A DNA stretch of 50,708 bases, taken from Flavobacteriales bacterium (GTDB taxonomy: Bacteria; Bacteroidota; Bacteroidia; Flavobacteriales_G; Salibacteraceae). Position 1 is the first letter of the stretch. Each line of letters begins with the position of its first letter. Below, in pieces: positions 8,438 through 16,282 of this stretch. The stretch spans positions 1-50,708 of the forward strand of contig JAGQYO010000022.1 of NCBI GenBank assembly GCA_020435995.1, read 5' to 3'. A program made the translations under genes and the position numbers. The notes below the pieces were generated by a model, which worked only from the letters and a program-made list of their open reading frames with translations, had not been told where the DNA came from and searched no databases.

Positions 8438-8908
8438 TTAACTATCTAAATCCTTCCGGTTTAAAGTCCTTTCAGTGTCTTTTTGTTTTAAGGATTCTCG
8501 CTTGTCATATAGCTTTTTCCCTTTGGCCACAGCCATATTCAGCTTGGCTAGTCCTTTTTCATTTAAAAAAAGTAGGGTAGGGATGGCAGTAAGTCCTTTG
8601 TTCTGTAAATGTTTTTCAATTTTTTCAATTTCTTGCTTTTTGAGAAGCAGTTTTCGGTCTCGATTGGTTTCGTGATTAAACTGGTTGGCCGAATCATATT
8701 CCGCAATATGCATATTTCGGATAAAAACTTCATCCTTCATCACAATTATATAGGCTTCGTTGATGGATGCTTTTCCCAACCTAATGGATTTAATTTCACT
8801 TCCAAAAAGTTTAATCCCCGCAGTGAATTTGTCGAGCAACTCATATTCATAAGAAGCCCCCTTGTTCTTAATTTTAATATCTGTTTTGAAAGGGGATTTG
8901 GTCTTCAT
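8438..8908 (-). CDS. smpB: SsrA-binding protein SmpB
   Basis: SmpB binds tmRNA and brings it to stalled ribosomes for trans-translation. The 156-residue length is typical. Visible hallmarks are NKGASYEYEL, AGIKLFGSEIKSIR, the GKASINEAYIIV strand, ANQFNHETNRDRKLLL, and the basic tail beginning AVAKGKKLYDKRESLKQKD that enters the decoding centre. It begins 12 bases after the TerB-DnaJ gene and is probably cotranscribed with it. The tmRNA gene itself is not seen in the window. Confidence 0.97.
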   Translation of the reverse strand: MKTKSPFKTDIKIKNKGASYEYELLDKFTAGIKLFGSEIKSIRLGKASINEAYIIVMKDEVFIRNMHIAEYDSANQFNHETNRDRKLLLKKQEIEKIEKHLQNKGLTAIPTLLFLNEKGLAKLNMAVAKGKKLYDKRESLKQKDTERTLNRKDLDS

Positions 8909-8920
8909 TTTACATACAAA

Positions 8921-9649
8921 TTAAGAGATGAACCTATCCTTTTTTACTTTTTCGTATGCATCTACGATTTTCTGAAATTTTTCCTTAGCAGCATTTTGGT
9001 GTTCTTCTCCCAGTTGTGCCACCATATCGGGATGGTATTTTGTAGCCAGTTTTCGATACGCCTTTTTTATTTCATCGTCTGTGCAATTCGGATCAAGGCC
9101 CAGTATGTCGTAGTAGGTAGCCGAATCCACATAATACATTGCTTTTAAAGAATGAAACTCTGATTCTGGAATACTAAGCCGTTTAGAAATGTCTTCTAAA
9201 ATTCCTACTTCCAACTTATGCACATAGTGATCGGCACGGGCAAGCCCAAATAAATATTGAACGAGCTGCGACCTCATCGACGGGGTCATATTTGATTTTA
9301 TCTGATCGCAAACTGGACCAATCGGCACATCTTTTTTAAGTAAATCCCTTAGTATTAATAGCGATTGTTTTGTCGATTTTGTTCCGAATTGGCCAACCAA
9401 GAATTTTTTTACAAACTCTAACTCCGACTTGCGAATTCGGCCATCGGCCTTCATGACCGCAGCTGTAAGCACCAGCAGGCTAACTTTAAAATCACCAGGT
9501 TGGGTTTCGCCATCATAGTTGGGGTATTCTTGGTAATTGTTAGATACATTGTCGAACATAGAACCGAGGAAAAAGCCCATCAGCCCTCCAATTGGGCCAC
9601 CTAGTGCCCAACCTACACCACCTGCAATCCATTTACCGTATTTAGCCAT
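8921..9649 (-). CDS. TerB and DnaJ domain co-chaperone (DjlA-like)
   Basis: A 242-residue protein. Residues 7-30 are a glycine-rich hydrophobic segment ([20 protein letters not shown]), likely a membrane anchor as in DjlA. About 50-165 is a TerB-like helical domain ([19 protein letters not shown]). About 178-242 is a C-terminal J domain ([20 protein letters not shown]) with an intact HPD motif in KYHPDM, needed to stimulate the DnaK ATPase. The order anchor-TerB-J matches DjlA. Position between the TPM genes and smpB in a run headed by htpG suggests an envelope protein-folding role, which is inference. Start ATG at 9649. Confidence 0.9.
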   Translation of the reverse strand: MAKYGKWIAGGVGWALGGPIGGLMGFFLGSMFDNVSNNYQEYPNYDGETQPGDFKVSLLVLTAAVMKADGRIRKSELEFVKKFLVGQFGTKSTKQSLLILRDLLKKDVPIGPVCDQIKSNMTPSMRSQLVQYLFGLARADHYVHKLEVGILEDISKRLSIPESEFHSLKAMYYVDSATYYDILGLDPNCTDDEIKKAYRKLATKYHPDMVAQLGEEHQNAAKEKFQKIVDAYEKVKKDRFIS

Positions 9650-9701
9650 AATTATAGAATAGCAAGAATATTACATTTAGCTTCGAGAAACAACCCGCGC
9701 T

Positions 9702-10517
9702 TTACCAAGAGCCACCTGCGCCACCGCCTCCGAATCCGCCACCGCCAAATCCGCCGAATCCACCGCCCCCTGAAGAGAAGTCACTAAAAGAGCTGCCGCT
9801 ACCTCGGCTCATAGAGCTGGCGGCCAACATAGCAGCCCAAAATGGTAGGTTATGACCAGGTGAGTAGTAATTGCTCCTCCTTCGGTTTAATAGAAAAAAG
9901 AAGGCACCTATGAGTATGATAAAAGGCAAAAGACCAAAACGGCCCTTTCGTGCTTTTTTCGTTTTTTGAACATACTGTTGGGCTGTAAATTCCTTGAGCG
10001 CCAAACCTTTCAGTACCGTTAAGCTGTTTTGAATACCTGTATAATAATCGCCTTTTTTGAACTGAGGAATCATTTCTACCTCTACAATTCGCTTTGAAAT
10101 AGCATCGGGAATTACACCTTCAAGTCCGTAGCCTACGGCAATAAAAACATCACCTCTGTTGTCAGTAGCTGTTTCCTTTGGTTTGAGTAAAACCACCAAA
10201 CCATTGTCAAATCCCTTTTGACCTACGCCCCAGCTGTGTCCAATTTCGGTAGCATAACTTGCCTTGTCATAACCCTGCAAATCGTTTACAATTACCAACG
10301 TAATTTGGGTGGAGGTCGATTGTGCAAATGCCGATAAGTCTGCCTCCATTTGCTCTATTTGGCCAGGTGAAAAAGGATTTGCCTCCGGCTGAATAATATT
10401 TACTAGCCGCGCCGGCTGGGGCTTCATCGGAATCCCTTTTTCATCCAATTCGGCGAATAGACCCAAACTGAAAACCGTTAATAAAGTAAGGAACAAGGAC
10501 TTGTACAAAGTTTTCAT
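9702..10517 (-). CDS. YgcG-like TPM-domain membrane protein
   Basis: A 271-residue exported protein. Signal peptide 1-22 (MKTLYKSLFLTLLTVFSLGL). A TPM domain spans about 40-165 with QIEQMEADLSAFAQS, TQITLVIVNDL and VFIAVGYGLEGVIPD. A TM segment (LLPFIILIGAFFFLL) is followed by a glycine-rich tail (SGGGGFGGFGG). This is the layout of YgcG and of TPM proteins linked to photosystem repair in plants; the bacterial role is unclear. I use the ATG at 10517 instead of the frame extension to 10553: it starts the signal peptide and leaves a 1-base gap to the upstream TPM gene. It is the third gene of a lemA-TPM-TPM set. Confidence 0.88.
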   Translation of the reverse strand: MKTLYKSLFLTLLTVFSLGLFAELDEKGIPMKPQPARLVNIIQPEANPFSPGQIEQMEADLSAFAQSTSTQITLVIVNDLQGYDKASYATEIGHSWGVGQKGFDNGLVVLLKPKETATDNRGDVFIAVGYGLEGVIPDAISKRIVEVEMIPQFKKGDYYTGIQNSLTVLKGLALKEFTAQQYVQKTKKARKGRFGLLPFIILIGAFFFLLNRRRSNYYSPGHNLPFWAAMLAASSMSRGSGSSFSDFSSGGGGFGGFGGGGFGGGGAGGSW

Positions 10518-10518
10518 G

Positions 10519-10968
10519 CTATTTTTTGATTTCGTCACCAAAAGAAATTTCATCGCTCAATTCATTGATGTCGTCTGTTTTCCATGGAAAATACGACTTC
10601 AATTGTTTTCCGGCTTCTTCAATACCCAGAATGAGGCCTTTAGAAAGCGCATCATTTCTAAAATGATCAATCATTTTTTGCTTGGTAGAATCCCAAAAAT
10701 CAGAAGGTACTTTTTGGTTTATACCTACGTCGCCAATCACAGCGAATTTTCGATCTTCTGTAGCCAAGTAAATCAGCACACCATTTCTCAGTTCGGTTTT
10801 GTGCATATCGAGTTTTGCAAACCAATGAGCCGCGCTGTCAAGTGGGTCGCCACTGCATTTTTTTTCAATATGTACCCTTATTTCCCCTGAGGTTGCTAGC
10901 TCCGCTTTTTTAATAGCCGAAACTATGTTTTCCTGCTCTTCTTTGGTAAATGCCTCTCTTGCTCCCAT
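10519..10968 (-). CDS. Short TPM-domain protein
   Basis: 149 residues with no signal peptide, made mostly of a TPM domain: FTKEEQENIVSAIKKAE, TSGEIRVHIEKKC, NGVLIYLATEDRKFAVIGD, and a helix reading ALSKGLILGIEEAGKQL. The GVLIYLA and FAVIGDVGI strands are the family core. It is one base from lemA upstream and one base from the second TPM gene downstream, so the three are almost certainly one transcript. LemA plus soluble TPM plus membrane TPM is a recurrent Bacteroidota grouping; biochemical function is not established. Confidence 0.88.
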   Translation of the reverse strand: MGAREAFTKEEQENIVSAIKKAELATSGEIRVHIEKKCSGDPLDSAAHWFAKLDMHKTELRNGVLIYLATEDRKFAVIGDVGINQKVPSDFWDSTKQKMIDHFRNDALSKGLILGIEEAGKQLKSYFPWKTDDINELSDEISFGDEIKK

Positions 10969-10969
10969 C

Positions 10970-11548
10970 CTAAAAGTTTACTGCCGGCGCTTGTTCTGCA
11001 CCTTTTACGGCCTCAAAATAACCCTTCTTTTCAAAATCGAACCAGCCTGCATAAATAACACGAGGAAATTGTTTGATGTAAGTGTTGTAATCTCCAACCG
11101 ATTCGTTGAATCGCTTGCGCTCTACCGAAATGCGGTTTTCTGTTCCTTCCAACTGTGCTTGAAGTTCCAAGAAGTTTTGATTGGCTTTTAACTCGGGGTA
11201 TCGCTCCACCGAAACCAAAAGCCTACTCAAAGCACCACTCAATTGATCTTGAGCAGCTTGAAATTTAGCAATGTTTTCAGGTGAGAGGTCATCAGCACTT
11301 ATCTGAATTGATGTAGCCTTCGATCTGGCCTCAATCACTCCTTCAAGTGTGCTTTTTTCGAAATCTGCAGCGCCTTTTACTGTGTTCACCAAGTTGGGAA
11401 CCAAGTCGGCTCTCCGTTGGTATTGATTTTCAACTTGGGCCCATTGCTGCGCTATATTTTCTTGTTTTTGCACCATATTGTTATAGCCACAAGAACTCAT
11501 TAAAATGGCTCCAAAAGCCAAAACGAATAGCAACTTTATTTTTTTCAT
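10970..11548 (-). CDS. lemA: LemA family lipoprotein
   Basis: A 192-residue lipoprotein. The signal peptide ends in a lipobox (GAILMSSC, Cys20), so it is probably attached to a membrane by lipid. The mature part is helical with the family pattern QWAQVENQYQRRADLVPNLV, SRLLVSVERYPELKANQNF, TENRISVERKRFNESVGDYN and IYAGWF. LemA proteins are cell-envelope scaffold-like helical proteins of unclear function. Start is the ATG at 11548; the frame also opens at a TTG two codons earlier. It follows htpG by 18 bases and precedes the two TPM genes. Confidence 0.93.
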   Translation of the reverse strand: MKKIKLLFVLAFGAILMSSCGYNNMVQKQENIAQQWAQVENQYQRRADLVPNLVNTVKGAADFEKSTLEGVIEARSKATSIQISADDLSPENIAKFQAAQDQLSGALSRLLVSVERYPELKANQNFLELQAQLEGTENRISVERKRFNESVGDYNTYIKQFPRVIYAGWFDFEKKGYFEAVKGAEQAPAVNF

Positions 11549-11566
11549 GTTCAAATGTTGTTTTAT

Positions 11567-13459
11567 TTAGTCGATTAACTCGACACTTCTTTTTACAAAT
11601 TCAGTTAAATCTTTACCTGTGAGCAAGCCTTGTGAAAGTCTGGCCAAATCTGCCGCTTGTTTTGCTAATTTAGATCGCTTCTCAGAATCTTGTTCTACCA
11701 ATATTTTACTCGTTAGCGGGTGATTGGCATTCACCACCAGGTTGTACATGTCTGGGAAGTTACCCATGCCCATCATGCCTCCACCAGTAGCGCTTTGCTC
11801 TTTCATCCTCCTCATAAATTCTGATTGTGTAATCATCATAGGACTGTCCTTTTCATCGAGATTTTCCAAGGTTACAGAATACTTTTCTTTTTCAACGACT
11901 CCTTCAATGATTTCTTTTAGCTCCTTTTCTTGATCCTCGGTCAAATTGTGTTTTGTAGCTTCCGCTTTTTGAATCAATTTGTCCAGGGTGTCGGCATCCA
12001 CTCGGGTAAATTGGATGTTTTCCATTTTCATTTCGAAATTTTGAATCAAGTGAGCCGTTAATGGGCCATCCCACTCAATTACATTGTAATTTCTACTCTG
12101 TGCTGCATCAATATAGGCGTGTTGTGCCTCTTGGTTGGCGGCATATAGTGCGATAAGTTTACCCTCTTTGTTGGTTTGGTTTTCCTTGATTTTTTCCGTG
12201 TATTCAGCAATGGTATAAAACTTACCTTCAACATCCTTGAACAGGTAAAACTCTTTGGCTTTGTCATAGAATTTTTCTTCGGTGAGCATGCCATATTCTA
12301 CAAATAGTCGGATATCATCCCATTTTTTCTCGAAATCGGCTCTGTCTTTTTTAAACATAGATGCCAATTTGTCTCCCACTTTTTTGGTGATGTGCCCACT
12401 GATTTTCTTTACGTTGCCATCGCTTTGTAAGTATGATCTGGAAACATTTAATGGAATATCTGGCGAATCAATCACACCATGAAGCAAGGTCAAAAACTCA
12501 GGAACTATACCTTCAACACTGTCGGTAATAAAAACTTGATTGGAATACAACTGAATTTTGTTTTTCTGAAGTTGCATGTTTTGGTTGTTGCCGAGCTTAG
12601 GGAAGTACAATATTCCCGTTAAGTTAAAGGGGAAATCAACATTCAGATGAATATTGAACAAAGGCTCTTCGAAAGTCATAGGATACAACTCTCGATAAAA
12701 ACTTTTGTAATCCTCATCTTTTAAATCTGCTGGCACTTTGGTCCAAGCAGGGCTAGGGTTATTTATGATATTGTCAACTGTTTGGTCAATTTTTTTAACG
12801 TTGCCCTTGTCGTCTTTTGCGCCCTTTGGGTCGTCAATAGATTCTTTTTTTGTCCCGAATTTGATTTTAACTGGCAAGAACTTACAGTACTTATTTAGGA
12901 TACCAGAAATTCTAGAATCATCTAAAAACTCTTTGCTGTCATCGGCAATGTGCAGTGTAATGGTTGTACCTCGATCTGTTTTTTTTGATTTTTTGATTTT
13001 AAATTCTGGATCTCCATTGCATTCCCAAATTACAGCAGGCTCATCCTGGTAGCTCTTGGTTTCAACCGTTACATGATCCGAAACCATAAAGGCGGAATAA
13101 AATCCCAGACCAAAATGACCAATAATTTGTTCAGATTTGCCTTCGTATTTTTTTACGAACTCTTCGGCACCTGAGAATGCCACTTGGTTTAGGTATTTTT
13201 TAACTTCTTCTTCCGACATACCTAGGCCTTTATCGATCACTTGAATCGTTTTGGCCTTTTTATCCACCTTTACTTCAATGGTTGTTTCACCCAATTCGCC
13301 TTTGAATTCACCTAGTTTGTGTAGTGTTTTAAGCTTTTGGGTAGCATCTACGGCATTCGATACCAATTCTCGAAGGAAAATTTCGTGATCCGAATAAAGG
13401 AATTTTTTGATGATAGGGAAAATGTTCTCAGCTTGTACATTGATTTTTCCTGTTGCCAT
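11567..13459 (-). CDS. htpG: Molecular chaperone HtpG (Hsp90)
   Basis: Cytoplasmic ATP-dependent chaperone, 630 residues, close to the usual 620-630. The N-terminal GHKL ATPase domain shows the catalytic Glu31 and the Mg-coordinating Asn35 (FLRELVSNAVDATQK), DKGLGMS, and the ATP lid GHFGLGFYSAFMV near 115-127. The middle domain has NVSRSYLQSDGNVKKI. The C-terminal dimerisation domain includes PMMITQSEFMRRM and ends without the eukaryotic MEEVD. It heads a minus-strand run to smpB with gaps of 1-52 bases. A sigma-54-like sequence lies upstream at 13512-13528. Confidence 0.98.
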   Translation of the reverse strand: MATGKINVQAENIFPIIKKFLYSDHEIFLRELVSNAVDATQKLKTLHKLGEFKGELGETTIEVKVDKKAKTIQVIDKGLGMSEEEVKKYLNQVAFSGAEEFVKKYEGKSEQIIGHFGLGFYSAFMVSDHVTVETKSYQDEPAVIWECNGDPEFKIKKSKKTDRGTTITLHIADDSKEFLDDSRISGILNKYCKFLPVKIKFGTKKESIDDPKGAKDDKGNVKKIDQTVDNIINNPSPAWTKVPADLKDEDYKSFYRELYPMTFEEPLFNIHLNVDFPFNLTGILYFPKLGNNQNMQLQKNKIQLYSNQVFITDSVEGIVPEFLTLLHGVIDSPDIPLNVSRSYLQSDGNVKKISGHITKKVGDKLASMFKKDRADFEKKWDDIRLFVEYGMLTEEKFYDKAKEFYLFKDVEGKFYTIAEYTEKIKENQTNKEGKLIALYAANQEAQHAYIDAAQSRNYNVIEWDGPLTAHLIQNFEMKMENIQFTRVDADTLDKLIQKAEATKHNLTEDQEKELKEIIEGVVEKEKYSVTLENLDEKDSPMMITQSEFMRRMKEQSATGGGMMGMGNFPDMYNLVVNANHPLTSKILVEQDSEKRSKLAKQAADLARLSQGLLTGKDLTEFVKRSVELID

Positions 13460-13511
13460 TTTTACAGTGTTTTATTGTTAGATATTATTTTTTCGCTTTG
13501 CATGGGCCAAG

Positions 13512-13528
13512 GTCAATGGATGTGCCAA
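13512..13528 (-). promoter_or_regulatory. Possible sigma-54-like promoter of htpG
   Basis: On the minus strand the sequence is TTGGCACATCCATTGAC, against the consensus TGGCAC-N5-TTGCW. The -24 half is perfect, and the -12 half has A in place of C. It would give a leader of about 45 bases to the htpG ATG. The mismatch falls in the important -12 GC pair and no activator site was identified, so this is tentative. Confidence 0.25.
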
Positions 13529-13615
13529 TGAATTTTGTGTGACATTATGGCGGAAGAACGTCAAACAAAACTCTGCCGATGGAACAAGACGCGTAAAACA
13601 AGTAAAATTCATTCT

Positions 13616-13623
13616 TATTTTTG
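13616..13623 (+). promoter_or_regulatory. Bacteroidota -7 element before secreted G8-like gene
   Basis: TATTTTTG matches TAnnTTTG and ends 18 bases before the ATG at 13642, predicting a very short leader. No -33 element stands out. Confidence 0.4.
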
Positions 13624-13641
13624 CTAAAATCTTCATCTTCA

Positions 13642-14607
13642 ATGCAACACCTTATTTTTACTTTATTCTTGGGTATTTCTTGTTTGGGTATGTCCGCCAC
13701 CAAAACAGCTAATAGCGGTAATTGGAATACGGCTGGAACTTGGTCTCCGTCAGGGATCCCACAAGATGGCGATGAGATTATTATCAATGGTAATGTGAGC
13801 ATTGCTCAAAATGATATAATTAACCTGACCAATGTGAGAATTACCATAAACGGAAGTTTGCTGGTAAACAAAAAAGGCGAACTGAATCTTGATGCGAATT
13901 CTACATTGATAGTGAGTTCCTCAACGGGAGTATCTTTTACCCACGGTAATTCCTATGTTAGGCTGGCACCATCGGTTACATTTCACGGTTCGGGAGATAA
14001 TTTTGTTGGACCTCAATCATGCAACCACCAAGGCTGTACTAATTCTGTAACCCCTTTACCAGTGGAGCTTGTTTCATTTATTGCACAGATGATGGAAGAC
14101 CGAGCCCATTTGGAATGGAAAACGGCTTCTGAAATCAACAACGATTACTTTGTGATAGAGCGGCTTGATGATAACAATTTTTGGTTAGCCATAGGTGAGG
14201 TTCACGGAAACGGTACCACCAATGAGATGCACTTTTATACCTATGATGACTATGAAGTTGACCCATATTCCGATGCCTATTACAGGCTCAAGCAAGTTGA
14301 TTTTGATGGTAACTTTGAGACTTTCGATATAAAAAAATCCGAAGCGTTAAAAACCCAAGGTCATGCTTATCGGGTTATTCGAACATTAAATAGGATTGAA
14401 ATTCAGTTTGAGGACGACCACATCGAAAGCACCGAAATCTCGCTAATCGATGCCAATGGTATGGTACTCAAAAAAGAAGTATTCGGCCAAGCTTTTAAGG
14501 GGCAAAAAGTATCATTCGATTTAGTTGAATATCCCGCCGGTTGGTATGTAGTGGGCATATCTGGAAAAGATAACATGCACTTTGAGAAAATGATTAGGGT
14601 AAAATAA
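13642..14607 (+). CDS. Secreted protein, G8-like N-terminus and T9SS tail
   Basis: A 321-residue exported protein. A signal peptide ends near GMSATKT. The next 40 residues, NWNTAGTWSPSGIPQDGDE then IIINGNV, resemble the start of G8-type beta-helix domains seen in Bacteroidota surface proteins, followed by a few short beta rungs (ITINGSLLVNKKGELNLD). After PLPVELVSF comes a region of about 100 residues (WKTASEINNDYFVIERLDD, YYRLKQVDFDGNFE) that in this phylum usually precedes a C-terminal sorting domain. The end (ISLIDANGMVLKKEV, PAGWYVVGISG, FEKMIRVK) fits a type A T9SS domain that is cleaved on secretion. Start is the ATG at 13642; the frame extends to TTG 13621, inside the -7 element. Its convergent neighbour shares the plan. 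Confidence 0.75.
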   Translation: MQHLIFTLFLGISCLGMSATKTANSGNWNTAGTWSPSGIPQDGDEIIINGNVSIAQNDIINLTNVRITINGSLLVNKKGELNLDANSTLIVSSSTGVSFTHGNSYVRLAPSVTFHGSGDNFVGPQSCNHQGCTNSVTPLPVELVSFIAQMMEDRAHLEWKTASEINNDYFVIERLDDNNFWLAIGEVHGNGTTNEMHFYTYDDYEVDPYSDAYYRLKQVDFDGNFETFDIKKSEALKTQGHAYRVIRTLNRIEIQFEDDHIESTEISLIDANGMVLKKEVFGQAFKGQKVSFDLVEYPAGWYVVGISGKDNMHFEKMIRVK

Positions 14608-14638
14608 GGATTGCCTCAATGGGCAAATGCTGAAGTGG

Positions 14639-16144
14639 TTATTCTATGATAATTTTTTGAGAAAAGGTGTTCGCCACATCCTTAACAAACACTACATAAA
14701 CTCCCGCTTGAATCCCCGTAGGAATTTGACATTGTTCACCTAATAATTTAAGCGTCCAAACTTGGCCCGAAAGCGAAATCAATTCAATGGTGTTAACCTC
14801 CGCGCTTACATGCTCGAAAGTTAGTTTTTGGCCCGCGTTCAAAACTGTGGGGTAGATAAAGGGGTTATTTTTGGTATCCGCGTTTTCGTCATTTGGTTTT
14901 ATTATTTGTAAGTCTGAATAACCTTTTCTTCCATCAAAATCAACGTTTTTCAACCTGTAGTACAAGCTGATGGATGCATCTGGTTGAAAATCCTCAAATT
15001 CATACTCTATTTGTTCGTTTGAGGTACCAGCACCGGGCACTTCTCCCACGCTTGAAAATTCTCTACCATCTTTTGAAACCTGGATTTCGAACCTAGCATT
15101 ATTAATTTCGCTCAGCGTTGCCCATCGCACCATTACAAAGGCATCTTTCCTCTCTACCCTAAAGTTTATCAGTTCGATAGGTAGGGGGCCGTTACAATTT
15201 TGGTTGTAGGTAATCGCTCCTTGGTTGTTGCTGTTGTTATCATAGTAGTTGTTATTGTTGCTGGAGCAAATACAAGCAGTTCCAGTCCCACTCAGGTTTA
15301 CACCATTGTCTACTTCAAACTTATTTTCGCCTTCTGTGCCAGTATCATCACAAAGGTTCAAAACCCCATTGAGAGATACAGTTGCATCGTCTTCTAGCTC
15401 TATATCATCCTCCACTGTTATGGTTCCCGTGTTGGTAAAAAACGAATCATCTTTCACCTTTAAATCGTTTTTAACTACAATGTAACCACCCGCATTATTG
15501 GTAAAACTAGCGTCATCTTTCACTTCTAAGTCCTCATTAATGGTAATGGTGCCAGAATTTGTGAAAGAAGCATCGTCCTCTACTTTTATTTTTTCGATGT
15601 TTCCTGAAGCGCCAAAATTGAAGGTAACCCCACCATCGTCCTTTACTTTTAATTCGTCTGAAAGGGTTATTGAGCCCGATATAACCAACGAACCGTGGTC
15701 TTCAACTTCTAGTTTTTTTCCTGTAAATGAACCTGATGAACCAATGGTCATAGTACCATCCTCTACCTTTAAGTCATCGGTCACAGTGGTTGGTCCATTA
15801 AGGGTAAGGGTGCCTTCTACTTTGTCTATTTTTTTTATAGAAATAGTTCCGTTATTGGTAAGGGTGCCGCCTGTTTTTATTTCTTTTATTTCCTTGGTTC
15901 CTGTTAAGGATGCTCCACTATTTATAGTAAGCGTTCCTTCAACAGTTAAGTCGGCGTTCATGGTTACCGCTGCATTGATTATTACTACATCTCCACTGCT
16001 AATGGTCGTACCAGGATAACTGGGACTCCAACCAGCAGCAGATGTGTAGTTTCCAGAACTGGATTTGGTATACGTTGCGGCCCATGCTTGAGAGCACAAC
16101 AAACCAATAGTGAAAACAATGAAAAAGGGTTTAATCCTAATCAT
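14639..16144 (-). CDS. Secreted beta-solenoid repeat protein, T9SS cargo
   Basis: A 501-residue exported protein. Signal peptide 1-22 ends SQAWA. From about 45 to 270 lie about ten short rungs built on the theme of an (E/K)VxDDasFTNxGtITI strand pair, for example KVEDDASFTNSGTITI, EVKDDASFTNNAGGYIVV and LKVKDDSFFTNTGTITV, which predicts a right-handed beta-solenoid. A low-complexity Asn/Tyr stretch follows (SSNNNNYYDNNSNNQ). Then PLPIELINF opens the same linker domain as in the convergent neighbour (WATLSEINNARFEIQVSKD, YYRLKNVDFDGRKG), and a C-terminal beta domain ends SLSGQVW, GVYVVFV and FSQKIIIE, a type A T9SS sorting domain. Probably a surface adhesin or matrix protein; the ligand is unknown. 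Confidence 0.75.
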   Translation of the reverse strand: MIRIKPFFIVFTIGLLCSQAWAATYTKSSSGNYTSAAGWSPSYPGTTISSGDVVIINAAVTMNADLTVEGTLTINSGASLTGTKEIKEIKTGGTLTNNGTISIKKIDKVEGTLTLNGPTTVTDDLKVEDGTMTIGSSGSFTGKKLEVEDHGSLVISGSITLSDELKVKDDGGVTFNFGASGNIEKIKVEDDASFTNSGTITINEDLEVKDDASFTNNAGGYIVVKNDLKVKDDSFFTNTGTITVEDDIELEDDATVSLNGVLNLCDDTGTEGENKFEVDNGVNLSGTGTACICSSNNNNYYDNNSNNQGAITYNQNCNGPLPIELINFRVERKDAFVMVRWATLSEINNARFEIQVSKDGREFSSVGEVPGAGTSNEQIEYEFEDFQPDASISLYYRLKNVDFDGRKGYSDLQIIKPNDENADTKNNPFIYPTVLNAGQKLTFEHVSAEVNTIELISLSGQVWTLKLLGEQCQIPTGIQAGVYVVFVKDVANTFSQKIIIE

Positions 16145-16254
16145 AATGCAAAGGAATGAAAGAATCCGATAGGTTGACCATTATAGTGACGAACTCAGCA
16201 AAATATTCGATAAAGGGTATTTTTTTAAGTTTTCATTTGTTATTCGAGTTATAC

Positions 16255-16262
16255 TAGTTTTG
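16255..16262 (+). promoter_or_regulatory. Bacteroidota -7 element before pepE
   Basis: TAGTTTTG fits TAnnTTTG, with TTTG at 16236-16239 as a possible -33 part, but the 15-base spacing is shorter than usual. The predicted leader to the ATG at 16283 is about 15 bases. Confidence 0.4.
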
Positions 16263-16282
16263 ATTTTTAAATATAAATTGCC

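Noticed and set aside
8609-9148. 179-codon plus-strand ORF
   Set aside because: Spans smpB and the TerB-DnaJ gene in antisense; Phe/Ile-rich translation typical of a shadow frame.
14618-14633. Terminator hairpin between the two convergent T9SS cargo genes
   Set aside because: Only a 5-bp stem without a T tract; too weak to support.
15498-16019. 173-codon plus-strand ORF rich in Ser, Pro and Val
   Set aside because: Generated by the regular codon pattern of the solenoid repeat on the other strand; no signal or domain.
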